DNA of 64,000 nucleotides, taken from contig VZQC01012376.1 in NCBI GenBank assembly GCA_009823505.1, positions 1,245,668 through 1,309,667 of the forward strand, given 5' to 3'. Shown here piece by piece: positions 9,873 through 22,056 of this stretch (positions are counted from its first letter, which is position 1; each line of letters opens with the position of its first letter). Position numbers and translations under genes: made by a program. The notes under the pieces are model-generated. The model ran no database searches, was not told the origin of the DNA, and saw only the letters and a list, made by a program, of their open reading frames with translations. Source of the stretch: Rhizomys pruinosus. Lineage: Eukaryota > Chordata > Mammalia > Rodentia > Spalacidae.

Positions 9873-11816
9873 ATGGAGGAGACAAGAAGAAATAAAAACA
9901 TTCCCGGAACTGAATACAATGAAATACAAAAACAAACAAAACTTATGGGAAACATTAAAGTCAGTCCTAAGAGGGAATTTAATAGCCCTGGGTGCCTACA
10001 TTAGGAAAAACAGAAAGAGCACAAGTGAATGATCTAAAACGGCAGCTTAAAGTACTTGAGGGCAAAACAACAGATGAACCTTGAACGCAACCGACAGGAA
10101 GAAAAACAAAAAACAGAGCAGAAAGCCAATGCCAATAAAACAAAGAAAAATAACAAAAACATCAATGAAGCCCAAAATGTTGTTCTTTGAAAAATAACAA
10201 GATAGACAGACCATCTACCTTCCAGTTAAACAAAAGGTAATGAAGGAAAACTCCAAATCAATACAATCGTGGATGAAAGGGAAATATCAAACGGACCAGG
10301 AAAAGATCAGAAAATTAATGTGGAATATTACAGAACGCTCTTATTCTACCAAGATTTGAAAAAATCTGAGGAATGGATGGAAATTCTGAAATCTGGGAAT
10401 CACCAAAGCTTGGCCAAGAGGAGACCAGAGCTTAAAACAGGACCCATAACATATGAAGAAAAGAGGAATGTAGTAATGAGAGCCTCCCAAATAAAAAGCC
10501 CAGGCCCAGACGGTTTCACAGCAGAATTCTATAAAACACTTTCAAAAAAGGACCTACAACCATTATTCTGAAACTGTTTTTAGAAGTATACAATCAGAGG
10601 AAACTCTCCCAAATTCCTTCTATTGAAGCCAACATCACTCTTTACCAAAAACAGGCCAAAGACGAACTAAGAAAGGGAAATTATAGACCCATCTCCCTCT
10701 GAACACAGATGCCAAAATTCTAAAACAGATACTGGCAAATCGCATACAGACCCACATCAGAAGATCATCCATCATGACCAAAGTTGGTTTCATACCAGGA
10801 ATGAGGGATGGTTTCAACATACGAAAATCAATAAACACAGAACAATAAAAAGAATACAAAAACAAAAACAAAACAAACAATTAAAAAATTATCAAAAAAG
10901 CTTGACAAAATCCAGCAGCCCTTCATGCTTAAGTCCTAGAGAATTGGTATTGGGGGACATTTCCTCAAGTAATCAAAGCATATCAGGAAACACCACAGCC
11001 AAGTATCATGCTAAATGGGCGAAATGACGCAACATTCCCGTTAAAGGTCAGGAACATCCGCAAGTGCTCCCCTATCACCATTCTCATCTTCAATATAGTG
11101 CTTGAAAAAACACTTGCTGAGCAATAAGACAAAAAGTGATAGTAACGGTAGTAGTATCTAATGGGAAAGAGGGAAGTCAAACTATCCTTTTATTCTGCTG
11201 ATGATAGATGGTTTACTTAAGAGAGCAAAAAAACTCCACCAGAAAACTCCTAGACACGATTAACAGCTTCAGCAAGTTGGCGGATACAAAATTAAACCTT
11301 AGTAAAATCAATGGCCTTTCTTTACACCAAGAACAAGCAACTGGAGAAAGAATTCAAAGAGACCTTCCCACCACAATAGCCTCAAAAACAAAAGATACCT
11401 AGGAAACAACCTAACCAAAGACACAAAAGACCTCTACACAAAAATTTTAAACCCTTAAAGAAAGAAATTGAAGAAAGATCAAGAGGGAAAAACCTCCCAT
11501 GCCCAAGGATTGGGAATTAACATTGTAAAAATGTCTCCATTTACCAAACTCTTGTATAGATTTAATGCAATCCCACATCAAAATCCCCAAGAGGTTTTCT
11601 TCACAGGCTTGGAAACAAAGTTCTTAATTCATTTGGAGAACAAAAGACCCCCGAATAGCCAAATCAATCCTGAGTGAAAAAGAGCTACACAGGAGGATCC
11701 TCTATACCAGAGTTAAACTAAACTACAGGGCTAAGGTCTAAAACAACAGCCTGGTACTGGCACAAAAACAGACCTGTTAACAATGGAACAAAACCAAAAT
11801 CCAATCTGAGCACATA
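9873..11816 (+). pseudogene. L1 ORF2 fragment: EN-RT linker to RT domain, frame broken
   Basis: LINE-1 ORF2 from the region just after the endonuclease through the reverse transcriptase. The first 300 bp match the ORF2 segment at 62520-62730. At about 10495-10545 the translation reads KSPGPDGFTAEFYKTL, a hallmark RT block, and 11197-11205 encodes the catalytic Ala-Asp-Asp of the FADD motif. Several frameshifts break the reading frame, and the 5' part of the element is missing. The fragment ends at 11816 against a CAT array, at almost the same ORF2 codon where the L1 at 39491 starts. The indel-rich state may be sequencing error rather than decay. Confidence 0.9.
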
Positions 11817-12300
11817 CAATATCATCATCATCATCACCATCAGCAAGCAATCAACCATCACCATCATCATCATCATCATATCACCATTACACCATATCAT
11901 CAACCATCACACTTATCCATCATCACCATCACCATCAATCACCCACCAACATCACCCATCAATCACCAGTCATCATCACCATCAACATCACACCATCATC
12001 CATCATCACATCTACCATCAACCATCATCATCACCATCACCATCATCACACCATCATCGCATCATATCATCACAATCATCATCATGCATATGCCATCATT
12101 ATCATCACCATCACATCCACATCCACCATCACATCATCATCTCATCATTTCATCATCATCATCATTACCATCATCACCATCACCATCATAACCACCATCA
12201 ACCATCATAACCATCATCAATCATCGACCATCACCATCATCTCACATCATCATCACCATCACCAGCACATCATCATTATACCATCATAGCAGCATGCAAT
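11817..12300 (-). repeat. (CAT/CAC)n microsatellite, irregular
   Basis: Complement-type array of the GAT block at 9447-9872, but with many single-base disruptions. At 12301 it passes directly into the reverse complement of arm A. Its irregularity against the clean array fits low consensus quality. Confidence 0.95.
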
Positions 12301-12664
12301 CATTGAATGAAGAAGCAGCAGCAGCAATGACAGCAACCACCTACTACATAAACATAAAAGGTGGGTGGTGGGAAGGGTCACTCTGTGACTAATGTAAAGC
12401 TCCTCAACTCTTCAAGCGAGAGGAATGCTCCCCTCCACTGTCTTATGCCCTGCAAGCTAGTAAGTTAGATTCATTGGTAGCTCTTGTTATTAATGATGCT
12501 CTTCAGTTCCTCCATTCTGAAGGCCACATCATTAACTATGAAACATAGATGAAAAGGCAAGGCTCTCTTCCTTAAGAAAATTGTAATTTAAAGGGAGTAT
12601 AAAAAGTGTAACTTTTCAAACACAGAGATCCAGATAGAGCAGACACTGATCTGCTGCCCGTTAA

Positions 12665-12985
12665 TTTTAAAAAATTGTGTGTTTGTGTGGGTGTGTGTGT
12701 GTGTTTTGTGTGTGCATGTGGGTGTACACCTTACCATCTTGCACATGTGGAGACACTGGAGTGTTGGTGTTTGGTCTTTCCACTTCATTTGAGACAAGGT
12801 CTGTTGGTCACTGCTGTGTAATCCCTCCGGGTTAACTGGCCTGTGAGCTTCTGGGAATTCTCCCTGTCTCCACCTCTCATCTTCCCATAGGAATGCTGGG
12901 ATTGCCATCACTTACCAGCACATCTGGCTTTATACTGCTCCAATGCTTGTGTGCAAGTGCTTTGCACCCTGGGCCCTCTACCCAG
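12665..12985 (-). repeat. B4 SINE, mirror of 8768-9085
   Basis: Same element in reverse complement. The TG tract is interrupted (gtgttttgtgtgtg) compared with the perfect CA tract in arm A. Confidence 0.65.
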
Positions 12986-13621
12986 CCCCTGTTCTGCCCT
13001 TTTGTTGCCTAGAAGAACAATAGTCATGGAAAAGATGGTACTTGATTTTGAAAGAGAAGCTTGGGAAGCAGAGACCGAGAGGGTCACTTATATGGAAGAA
13101 ACATAGAAGCTGGTGAGCAGTGAGAAGAAGACAGTGCAACCCTGTGCACACGGCACACATGACGGGATATACAATGGGAGGTCAGTCCTTGAATACGAAG
13201 CAAGGGAACTCAGATTTTGTAGGAAAGAAAATCAGCAGAAGACAGATCACTGTTGCTGTTAAACTGTCTGCTTTCTCCTTGTGAGAGTAGAAAGGTCATA
13301 GAATGAAAGTGAGTCATCACTCTTTTCCACTCACTTAGCATTCAGCATAAATCAGTGTTTGCCTTGGGTGAATGGGCAGGTAGTTATTTGCAAGGCTGAA
13401 TGAAATCATGCACCCGGATATGGGTGTTGCTGGTAATCCTCTCTCCCTACACTGGCCAGGCTTGCACTCAGTGCAATCACGGCAGGCTTGGAGGATGGCT
13501 ATGGGATGCTGTGCCTTCCAGGAGAAGGGAGACTTGATGTAGCAAGGATTTGCCTAATGAGCTGGATTCTGAAAACTTGACAGTGAGGGGACATGCTCCC
13601 CAAGTGCTATGTGGGGTGGGT

Positions 13622-14010
13622 GTTCTAGTTTGATTTCTGTTATTATGATAAAACTCTGACTCAAAACCTTGGGGGAGGAAAGGGTTTATTTAGCTTCCAG
13701 TAGTGCAGTCCACCATTGAGGGAGGTCAAGGGAAGAACGCAAGTGCAAAAGGAACCTGGAGGCAGGAAACTGAAGCAGAGACCACAAAAGAATGCTGCTT
13801 ACTGGCTTGCTCAGCTACTTTTCTGATACAGCTCAGACCCACCTGCCCAGAGGTGGCACTGCCCAGAGAGAGCCTGGCCCTACCGCGCCATAAGCAATCA
13901 GGAAGAGTCCCCAATGACAGGTCCACATGCTGCTGAATAGAGGGAAGTGCAACAGCTTGAGGCTTGCTCTTTCCAGGTGTCTCTCTAGCTTGTGTTCAGG
14001 TAACAAAAAC
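13622..14010 (-). mobile_element. MaLR-type LTR, mirror of 7763-8144
   Basis: Inverted copy of the plus-strand LTR in arm A with scattered substitutions and indels, for example around 13655-13700 and 13880-13940. Confidence 0.6.
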
Positions 14011-14142
14011 TAACACAGGGCCTTTCTGGAATTTTAGCCTGGCACCATTGGCTAGATTGTATCATACAGCAGGAAGAACTGTTTCCATGGGGATTAATGA
14101 AACAAGGATAAATCATCTTGTTATACCTTTTAGAAAGTTGGG

Positions 14143-14420
14143 CTTTGGGCTGGAGAGATAGCTAGCAGTTAAGAACACCGAACTGCTGCGTTGCAATGAA
14201 CCCGGGTTCGATCCCTAGCCCCACCCGCCCCCTTGACCACATGGCGGCTAAGAACCGTCTGTAACTCCAATCCAGGGAAGCTGCCAGTTCCAGGGGAATC
14301 AAAGACCCTCTTTTTTGAACTCCCGTTGCATTGCAACGACACGGGTGCCAAACCTATATGGCAGACAGTACATTCATCACATTCAAAAATAAATAAAATT
14401 TAAAAAAAATTAAAAAAAAA
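14143..14420 (+). repeat. B2 SINE, mirror of 7350-7627
   Basis: The same B2 in inverted orientation with many indels. The internal duplication is scrambled (14262-14300) and the tail is altered. The target-site copy on the far side is also damaged. Confidence 0.8.
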
Positions 14421-15011
14421 GAAAAAAGAAAGTTTTGGCTTTGAGCTTGGGGCCTTTAAAAGCCCATCAAACATGGACCCTGCACCACTCTTGATTGCAT
14501 TAGCTCCGTGTCCTTCACCATGACCAGTACCAGCATCTATCCTGGCTGTACCTGATTGCCAACACTTGCAGGCCGCCAATTAAGCAGAAATTAACTTTTA
14601 CTATGTATCATTTAATGCCTCTGCCCTTTGCCTCAGTTCTTTGCAGCCAGGTTTTCAATCTGCTTTGGTGCTTTGCAAGGAGAAATGGAGAGTGCACTCC
14701 AGTGAGACCTTGGCTCTGTCCCTGTGGCTGGAGTCTCATAATTTACGGCGATTCCGTGCTGGGGCTCTGCAGGTTTTTAATGGGGACTTTCAGTAGAATT
14801 TGGGTAGAGAGAAATCATTCCATTTAGAAATGGTTCAGTTTTTATAGTCTCTGTTTTCCTGAGAGTTTTTCTTCTTTGTCTTTAAATCCAGAGCCATTTC
14901 CTCGAATAAATGTTGTGTGAATAATTAATAGGAAGAGGATCATATAGGTTTTTCCAGACCGTTCAGACACCAACGGTTCCTCTAAATACAGTTTTGGGTA
15001 AATACTCTGCC

Positions 15012-15440
15012 CCGCTTATTCTGGATCGTTTTCCGTGTCCACTTGACCAAGACTGGGTTTAGTAAGGTCAATTAGAGAATTGGGCTCCATTGGACTGGCC
15101 TGTGGCCACATCTGTGAGTATTGTTCTTGATGGTCCAGCAGTGTGGGAGGGCCCAGCCACATGAGTGGTGGCCACCCTGGGCAGGAGGTTCTATGTCGTA
15201 TAACGGTATAAGATGTCAGGCTGGGCATGGGGCAGATGAGCGAGCCAGTGAACATCATTCTTCCATGGCCTGTGCTTCAGCTCCTGCCTCCAGTGTTCCT
15301 GCCCTGAGTTCTGCCTTGGGCTCCCTGAGTGATGAAACTGTGGACCCCAGGAGATGTAAGCGGAATAAACACTTTCCTCCTTAATTTGGTGTCGGTCAGA
15401 TATTTTTTTCATAGCAATGGAATAACAAACCTAAACATGC
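15012..15440 (+). mobile_element. MaLR-type LTR, mirror of 6368-6778
   Basis: Inverted copy of the LTR in arm A, ending near catagcaatggaataacaaa. Several indels (for example 15012-15070 and 15185-15240) set it apart from the cleaner copy. Confidence 0.55.
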
Positions 15441-15912
15441 TAATCTCTATCCACGGTGAGATGTAATGCTATGGACTGTAGAGAGCATTGAACTTGTCCA
15501 ACTCTCAAAACACATAACTTCTCACTGTTTACCAAACCCAGCCAAACCTGTAACCTGATGTCCAAGGCCACCCCAGCTGACTGTGCTGATGCCACACTCC
15601 TGCCAACATGGATTGCCTCATGTTTTTATCTGAAGATAAATGTCCTGGGCCTCAGGGACTACTATTCCTGATACTCTTTCTACTAAATTTTATTCATTTT
15701 CACAGGTCAGTTTTACATATCACATCCTCCATGACTTGAGTAGGTGAATTTGGTTTCCTTTTCCCGCCCCCTAGGTATGTTGTATTTCTTTTCTTCTCTA
15801 GAGTGCTGTATTTGACAGAGCACAAAGATTTTAAAAAAAGTCTGTCAATTGGCTAATCTACTTGTGTGGAAGGCTTCTTAGGAACCTAGAGGATTGTATA
15901 TTAAAGGGGTGG

Positions 15913-16450
15913 GTTGGGGCTGGAGAGGTGGGTCCCAGGCGGTTGGGAGCCACAACCGACTTCTCTTGTGCAGAGGACCACGGTTTCTTGCCCAGCACCC
16001 ACATGGCAAGCTAAGAAAACGTCTTTAAACTCCAGTTCCAGGAAATCCGACGCCCTCTTCTGACCTCCACGGCATTGCGCAACATGGGGGTGGGGACTAG
16101 GGAGACAAGGGCTTGCCTTACAAAGTGAGAACCTGAGCTCAGCCCTAAGAAAAAGTAAAAGCTTTGGATGTAGTGATGCGTGTGTTGTGATCCCAGTGCT
16201 GGGAGATGGAAACAATGGGTCACTGGGGCCCAGTGGTTAGGTAGTTTTAGATTACTTGATAGCTGCAGGCCAGTGAGAGAACCCTGTCACAGACGACAGA
16301 CAGCAGACGAGACAAAAAAGATGGACACCGACCTGAGAAATGGCATTTTGAGGTTGTCCTCTGGCTTACAAACAACATATGTTTACATGTACCAGCACAC
16401 ACACACAACACAAAGGCTCGCACACAACACATACCACACACTAGTGGTAG
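15913..16450 (+). repeat. B2 + B4 SINE pair, mirror of 5371-5887
   Basis: The B2 (15913-16080) and B4 (16085-16450) appear in inverted order. The B2 head carries strings of indels (15930-16025) that no other B2 in the window has, one of the clearest signs that this arm is error-rich. Confidence 0.75.
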
Positions 16451-17124
16451 GAAACTAACATGATTTGAGCTCACATAACAATTCTCAGAATAAAAACAAC
16501 AGGAGACATTTAACTGAATTGCAAACAGATAAAGCAGTAAGATTTGAAGGTGTCTAAGTTCCGATTCACACACAAGAGTGCTATTTTTATAAACAGATTG
16601 GAATGTATCACACTGAGATGAGGATTGCTCTTCAGAACGGTCCCCCTCAGAGACTCACTTCACTGTGGCCGCCACTAAGCAAGTTATTAGCAAGCAGAAG
16701 ATCCCAGACCAGTCCCTAGTTCCTGCTGTTGTGATGTAAGCCAATCCACTTAATTTCCACTCAGCTGAGTGTGTAAGCACCGTGGGGTCCACAGGACGGT
16801 GAGAAGCACTGAGGAGGCAAACAACTGTGCTCGTCGGGAATGTAAAGCTACATTAGGTGAAGCATACACAAACCAGCACAGGATGGAGTCATGAAATAAC
16901 TCACTCAGACAAGAAGACTCCTGAGTTTAGGGGGAAGGCTGTGGGTGGGGAGGCAGTGTGGTTTGGAAGTAGCGAGGACTCCAAAGAATTTCAGGCACTG
17001 CAAAGTTGGGGCTTGGCACTCTGGCTTGGCAACTTCAAGCACATTGAAAGTCACATCTGAGATAACACCTTCATATCTCAACCATCTCTCTTCACCTCCC
17101 CTGATGAGCTCGCCCCACATCTTT

Positions 17125-17405
17125 TTTTGTTAAATTTTTAGTATGTATTTATTTAATTTATTTTATGTATTTATTTATTTATTTAGTTATTTTTTATGTG
17201 TATGAGTGTACCTGTCTACATGTTGTTGTGGTGCAACCAGTGTCGTGCAATGCGCGCGAGGCCCTCAGAGAGGGCATTGATTCCCCGGAAACTGGAGTTA
17301 AAAGACGTTCTTTAGTTGCCATGGTGGGTGCTGGGATTGAGTCCTTGGGTCCTCGGCAAGAGCAGTGGGTGCTCTTAACTGCTAAGGCCCCTCCTCCGCC
17401 CCTCC
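17125..17405 (-). repeat. B2 SINE, mirror of 4420-4690
   Basis: Inverted copy. The long AAAT tail of arm A is shortened and disrupted here (17140-17195), and the body has indels (17238-17400). Confidence 0.8.
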
Positions 17406-17786
17406 CAACTCTTTATATTGGGTACATATCAGTATATTCACAATCTTCCAAGCCAAAAAATCTAAATAAAATAAAACCTCAGCCAATTTTTTTTCTTCTT
17501 TCACTTCCATGAGCCATCTCTAATCTAATCAAGTCACCCCATTCTTACATTCCACAAAATTGTTTCTTTTCTTTCTCCAATTCACCTGCAAGTACAACTG
17601 TAGGTTCTCATGACTTTTTTTCTCTTTAGTATTGTTCAGTTATCTGTGCCTGTGCAAACTAGTGGTTTCAAACATCCAGTGTCTTAGTATACTTCATGAT
17701 TTTGTGGGTTGAAAATTGGGGCTGAGCAATTCTTCTGTCTCACATGGCATCTACAGAGGAGATTCCCCAGGGCTCACTGAATGAGG

Positions 17787-17921
17787 AAGGGTCTCCCTGT
17801 AGCCCCAGCGTTCCCTGAACTCAAATCTGTAGACCAGGCTGGCCTTGAATTCACAAAGATACGCCTGCCTCTGCCTCCCGAGTGCTAGGATTTAAAGGTG
17901 TGCGCCACAATGCCTGGCACT
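17787..17921 (-). repeat. B1 SINE, mirror of 3912-4049
   Basis: Inverted B1 with a few substitutions relative to arm A (for example gatacgcctgcc against the expected gatccgcctgcc). Confidence 0.85.
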
Positions 17922-18390
17922 GTTTTAATTCTTCTATGAGGATGGTTGCAAGGCTGGGTTCAACTAGAACTGCCTGCTTGAATGCCTAGAGATGACCACT
18001 CCAACACAGTAGCCTTGAGGTTGCCAGACTACTTAAAGAGGAGCTTAGAGTTTCCAAGAGACAGTAAGCAGAGGCTGCTGTCTTCTTAAGGCTGGGTCTG
18101 GAAGTGGATACAATATCATGTCAAGTGTGTAGTACTGTTCATGCAACCACAGAAACTCCTAGAGTTAAGGGCAGGGGTAAAACAAGCATCAGAGAGTAAA
18201 AGAGATTGTAGCTGGCTATAATCTATCACAAGTCTGCAATTTTCATTTTGACAGTGAGAGGGATACTTGGTGCTGGGCTCAGAAATACCACTAATTTGCT
18301 ATGTGAACATACCGGAACCCCTGCATGCCTTAAAGTCGCAGAAACTTCCTCACGTGATGGGAGTACGCAAATTGTTGGGTTCTTCACATC

Positions 18391-18392
18391 AC

Positions 18393-18420
<28 letters not shown>
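18391..18420 (+). repeat. poly(A) run present only in arm A'
   Basis: A run of about 30 A between cttcacatcaca and tgtaccttggctgcat. At the matching place in arm A (about 3440) the sequence is continuous without a homopolymer. No SINE or L1 body is attached to it. Confidence 0.85.
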
Positions 18421-18423
<3 letters not shown>

Positions 18424-18574
18424 TACCTTGGCTGCATATAGAGACATGAGAATGGATTCAAGCTGGAAAATTCCTCCTTGCTGGCTAACTTTCACAGTCT
18501 CGGAATATGCTTTGCAGCCATTGGAGGAGAAAAGAACTCAATGATCTTACCTAGTTTTGAACTCTACAGATGAT

Positions 18575-19640
18575 GAGATCAACATGTCAGCCACGATGGT
18601 GCTACTGTTATGGGGGTAACTTCTTAATGATTGGATGTGAGCCCCTCTCCACAGGGAGGGAAGCCATGCCCAGTATTGTAAACCTGGTTAAAATAAAGCC
18701 GTGCTAGAGGACCGGAGACATGGCTCAGTGAAGAGCAGGTACTAACTGGCCCTTCAGAAAACCTAAGTTCAATTCGCAGCACCCACATCAGGTGGCTCAG
18801 AGCACCATGTAATCTAATGTTTCTCTTCTGGCCCTCTGTGGGCACTGCCCCCAAAACAAAAATATACACATACCCAAAAATAGACAAGTCATATACATGT
18901 ACTAAAAATAAAACCATGACAGGGGGAGATCAGAGAACCCAGGGAGGGCAACTGAATTCTGTTTGTTTGATTAAATTGGTGAGTGACAAACCACCTCCTA
19001 AATATTTATTTTTATACTTACTCATGACAAACGTATACGCAGCCTTAATTAGAGAAACTTCTGTCTACAGAGAGCGATGGTGAATGCAGACTCATGACTG
19101 CATAAGATGCTGAGAATAAGTGATGGATGAGTGCTCAGCCCTACAAAAGATATTTATATCATCCTTTGAAGGCTCAGGGAACCTTATGGAAGAGGGGGCT
19201 GAAGGGGGATATGAGCCAGAAGCTAGAGAAAGCGTTGTGGGATGCCATCTTCCAGACAAAACACAGCCATAGTAACCATGAATTCATGGCAACTTCAGAC
19301 GTCTGCACTGTGCATGACCAGCCAGACATGGGGTGGGGAGGAGCTGAGGGGCCCTACCCCTGACTGCTGAACTACATCCTATTTATTGGGTTAAATTGTG
19401 TATTCAGCAGTAACCCCACCAGGCTCCAACGGCCGCCCCCAGTCCAATGCTCACAAAGATGTCCCTAGTTAAACTAAATTAGTCCTAAAACAGTGAAAAG
19501 CCAAGAATCTGGGAAAAGGGTTAGTAGGAATGAGAGTGGGAGTTTGATGGGGTTGGGAGGGTGATTTGAGGAGGAGTAATCGATGACTGTGTGTACATGT
19601 AGGAAATTTTTGTATCAAAGAACAAAATTAATAAATGTGG
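18575..19640 (+). mobile_element. L1 3' UTR with B3 SINE, mirror of 2230-3290
   Basis: Inverted copy of the Lx-like 3' UTR with the same SINE interruption (18711-18925). It adds no independent insertion. Confidence 0.5.
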
Positions 19641-20879
19641 TCTTCAAACCAGTAGCAGCAGCTTTACCTGAAAACTTGTTAGACAAGTTAATTCTTTGGG
19701 TCCCATCCCAAAATCACTGAATAGGGATTGTGGGTGAAACCCCATGGTCTGTATTTCATAGAGTCCTTCAAGCAATTCCGATGTGCACAGAGGCTAGAGA
19801 ACTCCTGGATGAGGTGATCTCAAAGGCCCCTTTCATCTGGTTTTTGGGATTCTAACTGCGGAAGTACCCTCTCACCACACGTGGTCAGAATAGAGAGTCA
19901 ATTAATCGAAAAAAGCATCAATTAACACTATGAAATTCTATGGAGATACTTCAGACTTCTCATTTTTATGAAAAGAGGTCAGCCTTTTGACATCTGGCCA
20001 GGGCCTTTTGTTGAAGATGAGTGTCCTGGTTGGATTTCTATGACAGCTATTTTGCATACCTGTGTCTCATGCATGATCTATAAGGTCTTTCAGCTCGCTT
20101 AAAACAAACAAAAAAAGTAAGCCTTCAAAGAAATCCAAACTTTTCATTTTAGTGACTCATTTTTTAAATTGACTATTTCCAATTAGCTGATTTGTAGGTT
20201 TAACATCTGTAATACCTAATTGAATCATGCCACTATAATAACAAGAATAGCTGCGGTAGATTAGTTTTGGAATAAACTCAGACAGTGGGAACAGAGGGCG
20301 TGGAGCAGTGGGATGGTTACTTACTTGACACTTGATGGGCGTCAAGCACTGTTTGGAGAGATGAAGACATTTGGCTGCTGTGACATTGGGCTGAGTGGAC
20401 AGCAAGGCACCTGCTTCCGTATCTACGATGCCTCTTTTTCAGAACTCACTTTCTCCCTTCTCTTCCTATTGCATTCTTGACTCACATCTCATTTAAATCC
20501 TTTATACTTAAAGCCTGAATTTTTATGAACTCACCTTTACAAGGCTCCATGCCCCTGTACTTACCATTTAGTCTGGGCATGAATACCTGCTTTCAGAAAT
20601 CACGTTGTTGCTGGATTCAGCATGGCAGAGTGGAAACAATACGGCGTGAAGATGAAAGGCCTGGCTTGAGTGTTAATCCACTGTTTCTAGGTGTGGACCA
20701 TTGAGCAACTCATTGAACTTTTCTGGGCAAACTGTCTCGAATAAAGATAAGAGTAACCAGTCAGAGGTTGTTGTAAGGACCAAGTAGCTAAAAAAAGAGT
20801 ATTGTGGAATCTGAAAATATCTCTACAATTTCAAATGCTTTTATTTATTATGATCGGTAAAGGTGGTGAATATTTTTTA

Positions 20880-21112
20880 ATGCTTTTATTGAAATTTTTA
20901 TTTTAGGCATGTGAATGTATTGCTTCCATGGAAGGAGGTGTAACAGTGGCTGTGCATGATCTTGGGGGAGGAGGTCAGAAGAGATGTCAGACCCCTTGGA
21001 ACTGGAGTTACAGTGGTTGTTGCTGGCCTGTGGCTAGTGGGAATCAAAAACCCAGGTCCTCTGCAAGAGAGAGCATCATGTGGCTTTTAACCACTGAGCC
21101 ATCTTCCACCCC
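20880..21112 (-). repeat. B2 SINE, mirror of 769-1005
   Basis: Inverted copy with several indels in the 3' half (20880-20960). Confidence 0.75.
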
Positions 21113-21625
21113 ATGTGTTTTGAATCTCAATTCAAGATCTTGATCTTGAAAGCCGTCCCCCTCAAACTTTTATATTGAAACTTAGTCATTTTCTGCAGTG
21201 TTCAGAGGTAGATATGAATTCATAACTTTGTGCTCTGTAGGAGGTAGGGCCTCATTGGAGGAATAAGTCATTGGGGTTATACCTTAAAGGGTACCTCTTG
21301 CCTCTAATTCCTATCTCTTTTTCTTCTGTTATCTGGATGTCACGAAGTGAATAGCTTTTCTCTGACACCTAATTCTTTGCCATCCCATTCTGCCTCATGA
21401 CGCTATAAAAGCAATGTAAGTTGGACTAAGACCTCGGAAGCAGTGAGCCAAGTCCAATGTTTCCTCTTTTCTCAGTAAGGGAAAGCTGAGAAACATACTG
21501 TGTTATTGAATCCCAATCATGAATACCTAATAATGCAGTCTTAGCTAACTCTCCCAGTTCTTTGCTTAAAACTCCTATAACTAGTTTCTATGCTCATGAT
21601 AATGCCCTATTTGGGGTCCCATGTA

Positions 21626-21626
21626 N
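21626..21626. other. single N joining the two inverted repeats
   Basis: The only ambiguous base outside the long gap. Left of it, arm A' ends (pairing with base 253). Right of it, arm B' begins (pairing with 55132). It therefore sits exactly between the outer ends of two inverted copies, as expected of a contig or patch join. Confidence 0.95.
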
Positions 21627-21799
21627 CTGTCTCAAAAAACAAGTTGGAAAGTGATAGAGAAGAATAGTCAGCATCAGTCTCCAAATACACATGTACTGCT
21701 GTGTACATGCACCTACACCCACATGCAGAAACACATAAAAGAAATTTGCTCTTGGGTTTGAGAGATGGTTTGGCAGTTACACACAATTTTACTTGCCAT

Positions 21800-22056
21800 T
21801 CTTTTTAAAAAAATGTTTATTTATTTATTTATTTATTTATTTCTTTTTTTATGTGAATGAATGTCTGTCTGCATGTTGGTCAGTGCACCTGTGTCATGGC
21901 AATGCTGGGGAGGTCATAAGAGGGCATCGATTCCCCTGAAACTGGAGTAAAGATGGTTCTTCACCCAACCACCATGTGGGTGCTGAAAAACTAACCAGGG
22001 GCCTCTGCAAGAGCAGTCGGCGCTCTAACCACTGTGCTGAGCCACTTTCAGCCCTA
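21800..22056 (-). repeat. B2 SINE, mirror of 54705-54955
   Basis: Inverted B2 with an ATTT tail (21818-21842) and indels through the body (21880-22050). Confidence 0.8.

Larger units (their letters stand above)
12301..21625 (-). repeat. Arm A' (inner, error-rich) of palindrome 1
   Basis: Reverse complement of 253-9452, 125 bases longer. Differences are mainly small indels and are concentrated inside SINEs, LTRs and simple repeats; single-copy stretches such as 13964-14161 and 14603-14827 are identical to arm A. The arm ends at the N at 21626. Its mobile elements are mirror copies, not independent insertions. Confidence 0.95.

Noticed and set aside
9361..9955. Long open frames of poly-His, Met/Val, Ile/Thr or Ser/Pro over the GAT array (both strands)
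   Set aside because: Any frame through a trinucleotide repeat free of stop codons stays open. The strings are homopolymeric, overlap in several frames on both strands and have no non-repeat protein domain.
9447..12300. CRISPR-like array
   Set aside because: The repetition is a eukaryotic trinucleotide microsatellite without repeat-spacer structure, and the window is rodent nuclear DNA.
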